A DNA stretch of 64,000 nt from Rubripirellula lacrimiformis (GCF_007741535.1 NZ_CP036525.1:1984001-2048000), one strand, 5' to 3'; positions 25,959 through 35,998 are shown, numbered from the stretch's first letter. A program made the numbers and translations. The notes: generated from the letters alone by a model not told the origin.

Positions 25959-27563
25959 ATGAACCAAGCTGCCGCTCCCGCCCCTGGTGACGACTCTCAA
26001 GCCAAGGGTGCCGCCAAGCCCGCCGACGTGACCGATCCGCGAGTCGCCCGCCGCGAGAAACTGCGTCAGATCGTCGAACGTGGCGTCGACCCGTTTGGCA
26101 GCCGATTCGATGATCGCGATATGATCGGTTGCTGCCATGATCGGGCCAGCGAAGTGAAGTGGACCAAGGAAGACGGGACCGACGTGCCGCTGCCGGATTT
26201 TTCGGACGAAACTCTGGAATATCGCCAATGGAAGTCGGACAACGGCCCGGGCGAAGAAACCGGGCCAACGGTGCGTGTGTCGGGCCGAATCATGCTGATG
26301 CGCGGCCAGGGCAAACTGATCTTTTTGACGATGAAGGACTGGACCGGCCAACTGCAGATCTTCATCGGCAAGAACCAAGTCGGCGAGGAAGGCTTTGATC
26401 TGGCCAAGCTGTTTGACCTGGGCGACCTGGTCGGTGCCGAAGGTCGGCTGGGCCGCACCAACACCGGCGAATTGACCGTTTTTGCCGAAAAACTGTACTT
26501 CCACACCAAAATGTTGGAAGTCCCACCGGAAAAGCACGCCGGTTTGACCAACCCCGAAATGCGCCAGCGGATGCGTTACGCCGACTTGGCTTTCAATGAC
26601 GGCGTGATCGACACGTTCATGGACCGCACTCGGATCATCAAATCGATTCGCGAAACGCTCGACGGCGAAGGTTTCTGTGAAGTCGAAGGGCCGACCCTGC
26701 ACACGATCGCCGGTGGTGCAGCCGCACGTCCGTTCGAAACTCATCACAACACGTTGGACATGCCGCTGACGATGCGGATCGCGCTGGAACTGCACCTGAA
26801 ACGGTTGATGGTCGGCGGGATGGAACGGGTCTACGAAATGGGACGCGTCTATCGCAATGAAGGGATCAGCCCGCGGCACAATCCCGAATTCACGATGATC
26901 GAACTGTATCAAGCCTATGGCGATTATCGATCGATGATGGACCTGACAGAGAAGTTGATTGTCAACGCGATCGACAAGATCGGGGGCGGTTACGTTCGAC
27001 CGTTCGGTGACAAAATGGTCGACTTCACCCCGCCATTCAAACGAGCCACCTACGCCGAATTGTTCCAGCAAGCCACCGGCATCGATCCGACCGACGACGC
27101 GTCGGTGATGGAACTGGCCAGGAAGTTGCATTTGGAAACCGAAGGCAAACACCCGGATGTGATTCGCAACGAAATCTTCGAAGAAAAGGTCGAAGATTCG
27201 CTCGACGGCCCCATCTTTGTCATCGACTACCCGGCCAGCATCTGTCCGCTGACGAAGCGAAAACGCGACCAGCCCGAGATCGCCGAACGGTTCGAGCTGT
27301 TCATCCTGGGGATGGAATTGGCCAACGCCTATACCGAACTGAACGATCCCGATTTGCAGGAAGAGTTGTTCAAAACTCAACTGGAAGGTCAGGACGACGA
27401 AGATTCGATGGCCAAAATGGACCACGATTTCGTGCGAGCCCTGCGGTATGCGATGCCTCCGGCGGGCGGCTTGGGGATCGGGATCGATCGCTTGGTGATG
27501 CTGCTGGCGAACAAAAAGTCGATCCGCGACGTGATCCTGTTCCCGCTGCTAAGGCCAGAGTGA
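25959..27563 (+). CDS. lysS: Lysyl-tRNA synthetase, class II
   Basis: A 534-residue enzyme that charges tRNA-Lys with lysine using ATP. After a ~25-residue Ala/Pro-rich extension, residues ~60-190 form the OB-fold anticodon-binding domain (VSGRIMLMRGQGKLIFLTMK). The class II core follows, with motif 2 in MERVYEMGRVYRNEGISPRH and motif 3 in GLGIGIDRLVMLLANKKSIR near the C-terminus. The length is normal apart from the N-terminal extension. It is divergently oriented from the cytochrome gene, with 188 bases between them for both promoters. Confidence 0.97.
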   Translation: MNQAAAPAPGDDSQAKGAAKPADVTDPRVARREKLRQIVERGVDPFGSRFDDRDMIGCCHDRASEVKWTKEDGTDVPLPDFSDETLEYRQWKSDNGPGEETGPTVRVSGRIMLMRGQGKLIFLTMKDWTGQLQIFIGKNQVGEEGFDLAKLFDLGDLVGAEGRLGRTNTGELTVFAEKLYFHTKMLEVPPEKHAGLTNPEMRQRMRYADLAFNDGVIDTFMDRTRIIKSIRETLDGEGFCEVEGPTLHTIAGGAAARPFETHHNTLDMPLTMRIALELHLKRLMVGGMERVYEMGRVYRNEGISPRHNPEFTMIELYQAYGDYRSMMDLTEKLIVNAIDKIGGGYVRPFGDKMVDFTPPFKRATYAELFQQATGIDPTDDASVMELARKLHLETEGKHPDVIRNEIFEEKVEDSLDGPIFVIDYPASICPLTKRKRDQPEIAERFELFILGMELANAYTELNDPDLQEELFKTQLEGQDDEDSMAKMDHDFVRALRYAMPPAGGLGIGIDRLVMLLANKKSIRDVILFPLLRPE

Positions 27564-27584
27564 GTGGTTTTGCTAGCGGTGCAG

Positions 27585-27607
27585 CACGTTTCCACCAGTG
27601 AAACGTG
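27585..27607. other. Hairpin after lysS
   Basis: Perfect 8-bp arms CACGTTTC and GAAACGTG are separated by 7 bases, 22 bases after the lysS stop. No T-run follows, so it may stabilise the 3' end rather than terminate transcription. Confidence 0.4.
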
Positions 27608-27741
27608 ACCGGGGAAATCCTGTCACGAAAACCCGGATGACGGCGATTCTTCGCTTTACCCGGCCGGCGGATCTGTCCTAGACTCCGCCCCGGTGCCGTC
27701 AACGGATGATGGTCAAGATTTTTTCGCCGAAGGAACGGCAA

Positions 27742-29319
27742 ATGTATCGCTGGCTACTTTGTTTTCGCTATTTGCGTACCCGTTACATCGCGCTCGCTTC
27801 GATCATCAGCGTGACTCTAGGGGTGGCGACATTGATCGTCGTCAACAGCGTCATGGCGGGATTTTCGGCCGAAATGCATGATCGGCTGCATGGGTTGGCG
27901 TCTGATATCTTGATCGAATGCCATACCAGCGGCGGGATGCCTGATCCCGATGCACGTCTGGCCGAGATCAAAGAAGTTTGTGGCGATCAAATTGCCGGTG
28001 CTTCGGTCAGCGTCCATGTTCCAGCCATGCTGGGCATCGATTTCAACGGGCAACTGGTCACTCGGCACGTCAACTTGGTGGGTGTCGAACCTGAAACCTA
28101 TGACACGGTCAGCCACTTCGGCCGGTACCTGTTGCACCCTGAAAACAAAGAACACGTCACTTTCGATCTGCGAAATGACGGATACGCACCCGACCGTGAT
28201 TCGTTCCCACCGTCTGGTTGGGCTTACCGAACCGCTCGCGTCGCCTACGACAACGCCCTGGAAGCCGAACGCAACCGATTCAATTCTGCTCGTGGTTTGA
28301 CCGATCCTGAAGCTGCCAGTGCCGGCCCGATCGAAGCGGATTCGTTGGCCGATGCGCCCAAGATGACTTTCGCTGCACCCGGCGAATTCCTGACGGAACC
28401 CACCGACGGTGGTCCCGCCGCACGCACTTTTGATCCTGCGGTCGATCAGTTTCCGGGATTGATACTAGGCATTTCGACATCCAGCGTCCGTTACCGAGAT
28501 GAAAACAACAACGTTGCCGACCGGTTTTATTGCCGACCTGGCGACGACGTCCGCATGATGTTCCCCAACGCGGCGGACAACACCAAGGTCGTCAACCAGA
28601 AGTTCACCGTCGTCGACATGTACGAGTCGGGGATGAGCGAGTACGACAGCACGTTCGCGTTTTGTCGTTTGGACCAGCTGCAAGATTTCCGCGGGATGAT
28701 CGATCCACAATCCGGGACTCGCAGCATCACGACGATCCAATTGAAACTGGTCGAGGGCGCCAGTTTGAACGAAGTGCGTGATGCACTGCGTCGCCGGTTC
28801 CCGCCGCACCAGTTCGCCTACGACATCCAAACTTGGCGTGACATGCAGGGCCCACTTTTGGCTGCGGTCCGCTTGGAAACGACGATCTTGAACATCCTGT
28901 TGTTCCTGATCATTGCGGTTGCCGGGTTCGGCATTCTGGCAACGTTCTTCATGATCGTGGTCGAAAAGACTCGCGACATCGGCACCCTGAAAGCATTGGG
29001 AGCGTCCGGCGCGGGGGTGATGAGCATCTTCCTGAGCTACGGTTTGCTGCTAGGGTTTGTCGGCAGCGGTGCCGGTCTAATTGGCGGCCTGTTGTTTGTC
29101 CGACACATCAATTCCGTGGCCGGCGTGATTGAAAAGTTCACCGGTCAAGAAGTCTTTGACCCGACGGTGTATTACTTCACCGAGATTCCCACGATCATTT
29201 ACCCGTTCACTTTGGTGTGGGTCATGGTGGGGGCCGTCGCGATCGCAGCGATGGCTAGTGTGTTGCCGGCATTGCGGGCGGCACGTATGCATCCCGTTCG
29301 CGCCCTGCGATTTGAATAA
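27742..29319 (+). CDS. LolC/LolE-type FtsX-family ABC permease
   Basis: About 525 residues from ATG 27742, which has AAGGA upstream; an ATG at 27706 would add 12 residues. One N-terminal membrane segment (ALASIISVTLGVATLIVVNSV), a large periplasmic domain (~residues 45-375) and three C-terminal membrane segments give the MacB/LolE topology. LEALGASGAGV-like coupling is seen in GTLKALGASGAGVMSIF, where the permease contacts the ATPase. With the LolD-like ATPase 103 bases downstream it probably extracts lipoproteins or other hydrophobic cargo from the inner membrane. Only one permease is present, so the complex may be a homodimer. Confidence 0.87.
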   Translation: MYRWLLCFRYLRTRYIALASIISVTLGVATLIVVNSVMAGFSAEMHDRLHGLASDILIECHTSGGMPDPDARLAEIKEVCGDQIAGASVSVHVPAMLGIDFNGQLVTRHVNLVGVEPETYDTVSHFGRYLLHPENKEHVTFDLRNDGYAPDRDSFPPSGWAYRTARVAYDNALEAERNRFNSARGLTDPEAASAGPIEADSLADAPKMTFAAPGEFLTEPTDGGPAARTFDPAVDQFPGLILGISTSSVRYRDENNNVADRFYCRPGDDVRMMFPNAADNTKVVNQKFTVVDMYESGMSEYDSTFAFCRLDQLQDFRGMIDPQSGTRSITTIQLKLVEGASLNEVRDALRRRFPPHQFAYDIQTWRDMQGPLLAAVRLETTILNILLFLIIAVAGFGILATFFMIVVEKTRDIGTLKALGASGAGVMSIFLSYGLLLGFVGSGAGLIGGLLFVRHINSVAGVIEKFTGQEVFDPTVYYFTEIPTIIYPFTLVWVMVGAVAIAAMASVLPALRAARMHPVRALRFE

Positions 29320-29422
29320 GCCGATTTGAGGCATTGGTTGTGAGGGCGACGGCGTTGGCGCCGATCGCCCCGTCGACTGGCCATGCGTCCCACCCGTTTT
29401 CATTCTTACGGTCGATCAATCC

Positions 29423-30145
29423 ATGAATCAACCCACTGTTTTGTCCGCTCGCGGCATCTACAAGAGCTATCACAAAGACAAAATCGAAGTGCCGGTACTG
29501 CGTGGCGTCGATGTCGAAATGACCGCTGGCTTGGTGACCGCTTTGGTCGGTCGCAGCGGTAGCGGCAAGAGCACCTTGATGCACTTGATGGCGACTTTGG
29601 ATCAACCCGACAAAGGCGAAGTGTATTTCAACGGCCAGCGGATCGACAACGCGCCGCGTGCCCGCCGCGATGCCTATCGCAATCAAGACATCGGCATCAT
29701 CTTTCAGTTCTATCACTTGTTGCCCGAATTGTCGGCACTGGAAAACGTGCTGGCGCCGACCATGATCAGCCGCAGTGTGTGGAACTATTTCACGCATCGC
29801 AAAGAGGTCCGGTTGCGAGCCGAGGCGATGTTGGATCGCGTTGGGCTGTTGCATCGTGCGAAACACAAACCGTCGGAAATGAGTGGCGGAGAGATGCAGC
29901 GGACGGCGATCGCGCGAGCTCTGATGACAGACCCGTCGTTGTTGCTGGCCGACGAACCGACCGGCAACCTGGATACCGAGACCGGTCAGGATATCTTGAA
30001 ACTGTTGGCGCAGCTGAACCGAGATGATGGGCTAACCATTGTCATGATCACTCACGACGATTCCATCGCCGCAGACGCTGACATCTGTCACCGCATGCAG
30101 GATGGAATGCTGGAAACAACGCCCCCAAAGCTACAAGCGGCGTAA
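29423..30145 (+). CDS. LolD-type ABC transporter ATP-binding protein
   Basis: A 240-residue ATPase with Walker A (GRSGSGKST), Q-loop ([21 protein letters not shown]), signature ([15 protein letters not shown]), Walker B ([12 protein letters not shown]) and the switch His (MITHDD). The [14 protein letters not shown] segment is typical of the LolD/MacB/FtsE branch. It pairs with the permease just upstream to power release of lipoproteins or a related export. A ~25-residue insertion around [15 protein letters not shown] lengthens the helical domain slightly. The following repeat array separates it from the next gene. Confidence 0.93.
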   Translation: MNQPTVLSARGIYKSYHKDKIEVPVLRGVDVEMTAGLVTALVGRSGSGKSTLMHLMATLDQPDKGEVYFNGQRIDNAPRARRDAYRNQDIGIIFQFYHLLPELSALENVLAPTMISRSVWNYFTHRKEVRLRAEAMLDRVGLLHRAKHKPSEMSGGEMQRTAIARALMTDPSLLLADEPTGNLDTETGQDILKLLAQLNRDDGLTIVMITHDDSIAADADICHRMQDGMLETTPPKLQAA

Positions 30146-31410
30146 TCTAGGACGCCGCTGATCAACCTCTGGACCCCACTCGATCGAGCGAATAGGGGCG
30201 AGGCTGTCGATGTCTCATCCCCGCAAGCACTGCGTTTGAACAGCCGCCGACGAAGAGACGAGGGGATCGTTTGAACCACGAATCACACGAATTCCAGCAC
30301 TGGTTTTATTCGTGTCATTGGTGTGATTCGTGGTTGAATTTCTTCGCCCAACCTACGCAGGCGTTCGCTCGGATCAGCGTGCGAAGCGTTCTAGACAGGC
30401 AGCGCACTGAAACTGCCGCCCATACCTTCGTGGAACTTGGTCACCGCATCTTGCTGGTACCACAGTGAAGAATCAACCACGAATCACACGAATGACACGA
30501 ATTCCAGCACCCGTTTTCATTCGTGTGATTGGTGTGATTCGTGGTTGGATTTCTTCGTCCAACCTACGCAGACGCTCGCTCGGATCAGCGTGCGAAGCGT
30601 TCTCGGCAGGCGGCGCACTGAAACTGCCGTTCATACTTTCGTGGACCTCGGTCATCACATCTTGCTGGTGCCAGAGTGAAGAACTAACCACGAATCACAC
30701 GAATGACACGAATTCCAGCACCCGTTTTCATTCGTGTGATTGGTGTGATTCGTGGTTAAATTTCTTCGTCCAACCTACGCAGGCGCTCGCTCGGATCAGC
30801 TTGCGAAGCGTTCTCGGTAGGTGGCGCACTGAAACTGCCGCCCATACCTTCGTGGAACTTGGTCACCGCATCTTGCTGGTACCACAGTGAAGAATCAACC
30901 ACGAATCACACGAATGACACGAATTCCAGCACCCGTTTTTATTCGTGTGATTGGTGTGATTCGTGGTTGAATTTCTTCGTCCAACCTACGCAGGCGTTCG
31001 CTCGGATCAGCGTGCGAAGCGTTCTCGGCAGGCGGCGCACTGAAACTGCCGTTCATACTTTCGTGGACCTCGGTCATCATATCTTGCTGGTGCCAGAGTG
31101 AAGAACTAACCACGAATGACACGAATTCCAGCACCCGTTTTTATTCGTGTCATTGGTGTGATTCGTGGTTGAATGTCTTCGTCCAACCTACGTAGGCGTT
31201 CGCTCGGATCAGCTTGCGAAGCGTTCTCGGTAGGTGGGCTCACGGAATCAGCCTCCCGTGCCTTCGTGGATCTGGCTCATCCCATCTTGCTGGTGCCAGA
31301 GTGAAGAACCAACCACGAATCACACGAATTCCAGCACTGGTTTTATTCGTGTGATTGGTATGATTCGTGGTTGAATTTCTTCGTCCAACCTACGCAGGCG
31401 TTCACTCGTA
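30146..31410. repeat. Six tandem ~211-bp palindromic repeat units
   Basis: Units begin with AACCACGAAT at 30274, 30475, 30686, 30897, 31108 and 31311, giving steps of 201, 211, 211, 211 and 203 bases. Each unit starts with a ~75-base dyad whose arms are AACCACGAATCACACGAAT and its near-complement, then a conserved stretch (CCAACCTACGCAGGCG...) and a ~20-base piece resembling the 3' end of the neighbouring GxxExxY gene. The repeats are open in several frames, but the translated ORFs are artefacts. Positions 30146-30273 hold nothing recognisable. An RNA from this region could fold into a row of large hairpins. Confidence 0.93.
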
Positions 31411-31788
31411 TCAGCGGACGATGCGTTCGTATTGCAGTTTGGGATAGTGTCCGAAGTTGGCGATGATGCCGAGGCGATAGCCGGTCGCTTTCAAGTAGTT
31501 GTGGACCTGAGCACGGTGTTCATCTGTGATTTCTTTGACGGCTTTCAGTTCCAGGATGATTTGGTCATAGCAAATCGCGTCTGGGGTGTACTTAGCCTGA
31601 AGCGTGTGCTGCTTGTAGCGAAGTTTAAGTTGGACCTGGGGAACGAACGGGATGCTCTGATCGGTCATTTCAAACTCCGTGCATTCTTGGTAGACCGGTT
31701 CCACGAATCCGCAGCCCATTTCGTTGTACACCTCGAAACATGCTCCGACGATTTTGTAACTCTCGTTTTTGAAAAGGACCTCAGCCAT
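31411..31788 (-). CDS. GxxExxY protein
   Basis: A 125-residue protein of the GxxExxY family, which is related to the PD-(D/E)xK nuclease fold but has no established function. The name-giving motif is GFVEPVY near residue 27, followed by QVQLKLRYKQ and the core YTPDAICYDQIILELKAVKEI, where Asp, Glu and Lys could form the nuclease-like triad. ATG 31788 has AAGGAAG eight bases upstream; the longer frame to 32199 has no support. Related palindromes lie on both sides of the gene, and its last ~8 codons resemble the end piece present in every 211-bp unit. Confidence 0.85.
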   Translation of the reverse strand: MAEVLFKNESYKIVGACFEVYNEMGCGFVEPVYQECTEFEMTDQSIPFVPQVQLKLRYKQHTLQAKYTPDAICYDQIILELKAVKEITDEHRAQVHNYLKATGYRLGIIANFGHYPKLQYERIVR

Positions 31789-32201
31789 TTCATCTTCCTT
31801 CGACGGGGCGGGAGTGGACCACGAGGTGCACGAATGACAACGCCCGGATTCTTGTTCGTGCGAGTGGTGGTCTTCGTGGTTGGGGAATTGTTTGCAGCTA
31901 GAAAGCAGATCAAACGAACTATCGGTGCTCAACACGCGGGTGCCGGACTGGCTTTTGGGAAACCTGGGCAGTTTCTTGCGAACCCGCCTGGTCGAGCGAC
32001 TCTCTGGTCTTTGCGACGGTGAAGTGCATGGCACTCCATTGAACCGTCGCTCTGCAAATTCGCCCTGCGAAGCTCTGCACCCGCAGCACTCGGTAGCCCA
32101 AAGATTGAAACGATGACTTTGAATTTTGGAACAAAACGGCATCCGTCCAGGTCCCCGATCGTATCGGTGATCCCTGGTTTGTTTCCGATTCGAGGTCATT
32201 C
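31789..32201. other. Gene-free stretch with a diverged copy of the ~75-base palindrome
   Basis: At 31818-31881 a dyad with arms ACCACGAGGTGCACGAA and TTCGTGCGAG...TTCGTGGT repeats the design of the 211-bp units in diverged form, on the other side of the GxxExxY gene. The rest, to the start of the next gene, has no recognisable feature. Confidence 0.5.
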
Positions 32202-33719
32202 ATGGTTAAGAAAGCAAAGTCCGCTGGTGTAGCGGCCCCTTCTGAGAAGCTGCAATCGCATTTGCGCAGTTTGGGATTCACGACGGTATCGCAGTACCTT
32301 GTTTGGTGCGAGCAGCACGGATTTGGTCGCGGCTTGAACAAGCCGAACCAGATGTTGGCGCGCGAGCGAAGGCACCGCGCCGATACGGTCGCTGCCCTGC
32401 GCCAGCAGCAGGTCCAGCAGAAGAAGCGTTCGCCCAAGGACACTCTGCTGTGCTTGGCCAAAGGCGACTTGCCCGTCACCCAGGTCCCCAATCAAGGGTA
32501 CCGCTGCTTTGGCGAACTGTTGTGTTGGCATCGCCGCCGCGTTGCCGAAACGGGGTTCCGCCAACGCGACTTGATCGATTTGGTCGAACATCTTTGCGCG
32601 GTCCGTTCCAAGATCATCGATCCATCGCTGCATAACGTCAGCCTGGTCGATGGCGGCATCCCGCTGGTTGCTTCCTTGGTGTTGTTGGCGGCGGAGCGGA
32701 AGCGTTGGATTCGCCCGCTGGATCAGTGGCGACCGCGGACGCGGAATCCCAGGCGGCAACTGCGATCCTTGCTTCGCCACCTGTTGGATCGCTATGACGA
32801 AGTGCCACGGTTCATGGATCAGGCCTGGACGATTGGGTTGGATGCGTCCGGCACGATCGACCGGACGGGCCAGGCGTACCGGCACTGGTATCGACACCTG
32901 GGGCTGGGGCACAGCGTTCGCAAATTGGAACTTCCCATCGCGTTGAATCGGACGATGGCGGTTTGGTTCAAACAGGCGCCCGACGAACTTAGCATTCCAC
33001 AGGCACTCCGCTGGGCCCAGATGATGGGGATCAGTGGCAACGGATCGCTGGCTGCGGCCGTGATGGTGTCGCGTCTATCGGACAGTTTTGATCACGAGCC
33101 GTTTTGGGCCACGGTGATGCAGTGGTTGGCCGGCCAGCCGATGTTGGATACCAATCAGGTTGGCCCCATCGTTGACTATCTGCACCATCGACGCTTTGTT
33201 GCGGAAATCGCGGGCCGTGGGGCCGGCGACGATTGTCCGCCCTGCCCTGCGGAGCCGAACTTGACGATGAAGGGGCGGACGGCACAGTCCGTGCTGCGGC
33301 AAGTCGATGCATGGCACCGTCGGCTGGCCAGCGACAATCGGCTGCAGGTCGCCGCGTGGCGGCCATCAGGATTCGCTGGATTCGAATTCAGCGAGGGCAC
33401 CTTGGCGGGCGGCAATCTAAAGATTTGGACGATCCGCGAACTGCTGAGTTCCAGGTCGTTAGCGATCGAGGGCCGCAAACTGAAGCACTGTGTGGCCAGC
33501 TATGCCAACAGTTGTGCACGCGGCGCGACATCGATCTGGACGATGGAAGTCGAAACATTCAGCGGGCTGACGAAATGCCTGACGATCGAGGTTCGTCCGG
33601 GCAACCGCCAGATCGTGCAGATCCGCGGTCGATTCAATCGCCGGATGACCGAAAAAGAACAGTCCGTCATCCAGCGTTGGTGCACGACGGCCGGGCTGAC
33701 CATCGGCAAGTACGTCTAG
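32202..33719 (+). CDS. PcfJ-domain protein
   Basis: A 505-residue protein. The C-terminal ~130 residues match the PcfJ-like domain: WTIRELLSSRSLAIEGRKLKHCVASYANSC with the conserved HCVxxY, then a strand-rich part ending TIEVRPGNRQIVQIRGRFNRRM. PcfJ proteins occur on conjugative plasmids and in many chromosomes, and their activity is not established. The N-terminal ~370 residues are helical and basic with Trp-rich patches (YRHWYRHLGLG), without a family I recognise. No export signal is visible. It stands alone, convergent with the helicase gene 12 bases away. Confidence 0.72.
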   Translation: MVKKAKSAGVAAPSEKLQSHLRSLGFTTVSQYLVWCEQHGFGRGLNKPNQMLARERRHRADTVAALRQQQVQQKKRSPKDTLLCLAKGDLPVTQVPNQGYRCFGELLCWHRRRVAETGFRQRDLIDLVEHLCAVRSKIIDPSLHNVSLVDGGIPLVASLVLLAAERKRWIRPLDQWRPRTRNPRRQLRSLLRHLLDRYDEVPRFMDQAWTIGLDASGTIDRTGQAYRHWYRHLGLGHSVRKLELPIALNRTMAVWFKQAPDELSIPQALRWAQMMGISGNGSLAAAVMVSRLSDSFDHEPFWATVMQWLAGQPMLDTNQVGPIVDYLHHRRFVAEIAGRGAGDDCPPCPAEPNLTMKGRTAQSVLRQVDAWHRRLASDNRLQVAAWRPSGFAGFEFSEGTLAGGNLKIWTIRELLSSRSLAIEGRKLKHCVASYANSCARGATSIWTMEVETFSGLTKCLTIEVRPGNRQIVQIRGRFNRRMTEKEQSVIQRWCTTAGLTIGKYV

Positions 33720-33731
33720 CGGCGGCTCTAT

Positions 33732-34973
33732 TTAGCGTCGGCGGGTGACTTTTCGGTGCATCGGGTTGAGCACCTTGCGAAGTGGTTTTTCTTCGACTTT
33801 GACCACTTCGACGGGCATTTCGACCGTTTCGAAGCCGTCCATCGTGTCACGTTTCAGTTCTTTGTTGATCCGTTGTTCGATGCTGGTCAGCACATCGCCT
33901 TCGCCGGGGACGACGAAGGTATAGGCCACGCCGTCGCGGCCCATTCGGCCGGTACGTCCGACACGGTGCACATAGTCGTCACAGTCTTGAGGGACGTCGT
34001 AGTTGATGATGTGCGAAATCGTGCTGATGTCGATTCCTCGTCCCACCACGTCGGTCGCGACCAGAACTTTCAGTTTTCGGTCCCGCAGCGACTGCAGCAC
34101 GCGGTCACGTTCACGCTGTTGCATGTCGCCGTGCATCGATCCGCAATTGTCGAACGAACGGGCCAGTTGGCGGTAGAGCCGGTCGGTGCCGCGTTTGGTG
34201 CGACAGAAAACGATCGCCTGTTCGGGTTTTTCCCGTTCTAGCAGTCGTTCTAGCAGTTCGCCTTTTTTATTCTGGGCGACGGTGAAGTATCGCTGTTCGA
34301 TCGTTTCGACGGACATTTCGTCCTTGCAGCAATCGATCACCTCGGGATGATGCATGTACGATTCGGCCAAACGGCGGACCGTTGGCGGCAGCGTGGCCGA
34401 CAACAGCAGCGTTTGCCGATCTCGCGGGCATTTCCGCAGGATCCGTTCGATTTGTGGGCGGAAACCGATATCCAGCATGCGGTCGGCTTCGTCCAAGACC
34501 ACGCACCAGACTTTGTTGGTTCGCAGCGAACCACGTTGCAGGTGGTCGTGCAGTCGTCCGGGGGTCCCGACAACGATTTGGACGCCGTTTTCCAGCTGCC
34601 GCAATTGGCGGGTGATGTTCTTGCCACCGGCTAGCACGGCAATCTCGGTCGGTTCGCCCCAAGCTAGGCGTTCGGCTTCGCGTCCGACTTGGTCCGCCAG
34701 TTCGCGGGTCGGCACGACGATGATCGCTTGCGGATCGCGGCATTCTTCCAGCGGATCAAGCTGTTCCAGGATCGGAATCGAAAATGCGGCAGTTTTACCG
34801 GTACCGGTGCGAGCCTGGCCGATCACATCGAGGCCGTCGAGGGCCAACGGGATCAAGGCGGACTGGATGGGCGACGGGGCTTCAAAACCGGCTTTTTTCA
34901 ACGCCCGACGCATCACGGGCGAGAGATCTAGGTCGTCAAAGGATGCGTCGGCTGGCGATAAGGATGGATTCAT
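33732..34973 (-). CDS. DEAD-box RNA helicase (RhlE-like)
   Basis: A 413-residue helicase from ATG 34973 (GGCGGG upstream); the longer frame overlaps the permease gene. Motifs are complete: Q motif (SPIQSALIPLALDG), I (ARTGTGKT), Ia (PTRELADQ), Ib (TPGRL), II (DEAD), III (SAT), V (VATDVVGRGID) and VI (HRVGRTGRMGR). The last ~45 residues are basic (EKPLRKVLNPMHRKVTRRR) and probably bind RNA. RhlE-type helicases act in ribosome assembly and RNA decay. The gene follows the sugar importer on the same strand but is probably independent. Confidence 0.94.
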   Translation of the reverse strand: MNPSLSPADASFDDLDLSPVMRRALKKAGFEAPSPIQSALIPLALDGLDVIGQARTGTGKTAAFSIPILEQLDPLEECRDPQAIIVVPTRELADQVGREAERLAWGEPTEIAVLAGGKNITRQLRQLENGVQIVVGTPGRLHDHLQRGSLRTNKVWCVVLDEADRMLDIGFRPQIERILRKCPRDRQTLLLSATLPPTVRRLAESYMHHPEVIDCCKDEMSVETIEQRYFTVAQNKKGELLERLLEREKPEQAIVFCRTKRGTDRLYRQLARSFDNCGSMHGDMQQRERDRVLQSLRDRKLKVLVATDVVGRGIDISTISHIINYDVPQDCDDYVHRVGRTGRMGRDGVAYTFVVPGEGDVLTSIEQRINKELKRDTMDGFETVEMPVEVVKVEEKPLRKVLNPMHRKVTRRR

Positions 34974-35005
34974 CCCGCCAGTGTAACGCGATTTGGCCGT
35001 TTGGA

Positions 35006-35998
35006 CTATGCGTTTCGATTGGAAGCCTGTTGGGCCAGTCGGCGCCGCGACGCGTACCGCTTGACCGCTTCGTCGGCAATCACACCGCCCAGGATCACGG
35101 CACCGATCACGGCATACTCGATATTCGTCGGAATCCAATCCACCAACGTGATGGTGTTCTTCAAAACCTGCATCACAGCGGCCCCGATCACCACGCCGAT
35201 AATCGTGCCCTCGCCGCCCCGCAGGCTGCAGCCGCCCAGAACCGCGCCGGCGATCGCATAAAGTTCATAAAAGTTTCCAAAGTCGACCGGCTGGGCACTG
35301 CCCACATCCAGCACGAACAACAGGCCGCCCAGCCCGCTTAAGGCACCGCAGATCACATACGCCAAGATCGTGATCCGGTCGGTGTTGATGCCGCTGAACC
35401 GGGTCGCGGTTTCGTTCCGCCCCAGCGCCAGCATGTACCGGCCATAGACCGTGTAGTTCAAAAATACGATCGCCAGTGCCGCGACGATCACCAGGATTAA
35501 ACACGGCATCGGGATGCCGAATTCGGTTCCGGGCAATGGGATTTGCCCCTGAGAAAGTTCCCTCAGCATCTTGTATTCGCCGCGAAACCCCTGGGTCTGG
35601 TCGGCCACCAGACCGCGAGTGAACCCGCGATAGAACAACAAACCACATAGCGTGACGACAAACGGTTGAAGTTTTAGTTTGGTGATCAACAGCCCGTGCG
35701 TCACGCCGATCAGCAGCGATATCCCCACCACCACCCCCAGCGCCACCGGCACCGATATCCCCTGTTCGACCAACATCCACGGCAACAGGCATCCGATCAA
35801 ACAAACGACTGATCCGATCGACAGGTCGATGCCAGCGGTGATGATCACAAACGCCGCACCGATCGACAAAATGCCGAACAGGGCACTGCGACGGAGCAGG
35901 TTTTCGATGTTGTACAGCGTCAGGAAACGATCGCTCATCAACGCCGTCATGACGCAAATGAAAACCAACAGTCCTAGAATGCCAAGGATCTTTTTCAT
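35006..35998 (-). CDS. RbsC-type sugar ABC transporter permease
   Basis: A 330-residue inner-membrane protein with eight to ten hydrophobic segments and the BPD_transp_2 features of the ribose/xylose family (ITAGIDLSIGSVVCLIG; YVICGALSGLGGLLFV; GAVLGGCSLRGGEGTIIG). It forms the channel of the importer encoded with the ATPase and binding protein upstream; its ATG overlaps the ATPase stop. The C-terminus is short and basic. The substrate is a sugar or sugar-like compound that cannot be named from sequence. Confidence 0.92.
   Translation of the reverse strand: MKKILGILGLLVFICVMTALMSDRFLTLYNIENLLRRSALFGILSIGAAFVIITAGIDLSIGSVVCLIGCLLPWMLVEQGISVPVALGVVVGISLLIGVTHGLLITKLKLQPFVVTLCGLLFYRGFTRGLVADQTQGFRGEYKMLRELSQGQIPLPGTEFGIPMPCLILVIVAALAIVFLNYTVYGRYMLALGRNETATRFSGINTDRITILAYVICGALSGLGGLLFVLDVGSAQPVDFGNFYELYAIAGAVLGGCSLRGGEGTIIGVVIGAAVMQVLKNTITLVDWIPTNIEYAVIGAVILGGVIADEAVKRYASRRRLAQQASNRNA

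Noticed and set aside
25771-26268. N-terminal extension of the multihaem cytochrome
   Set aside because: It overlaps lysS on the opposite strand and would place the lipoprotein signal deep inside the protein; ATG 25770 gives a normal lipobox position.
25875-27425. 516-codon minus-strand ORF
   Set aside because: Exactly antisense to lysS, whose motifs are complete; it is a codon-bias shadow.
30437-31134. ORFs across the 211-bp repeats
   Set aside because: They lie in different frames and strands of non-coding repeats, repeat the same peptides and have no ribosome sites.
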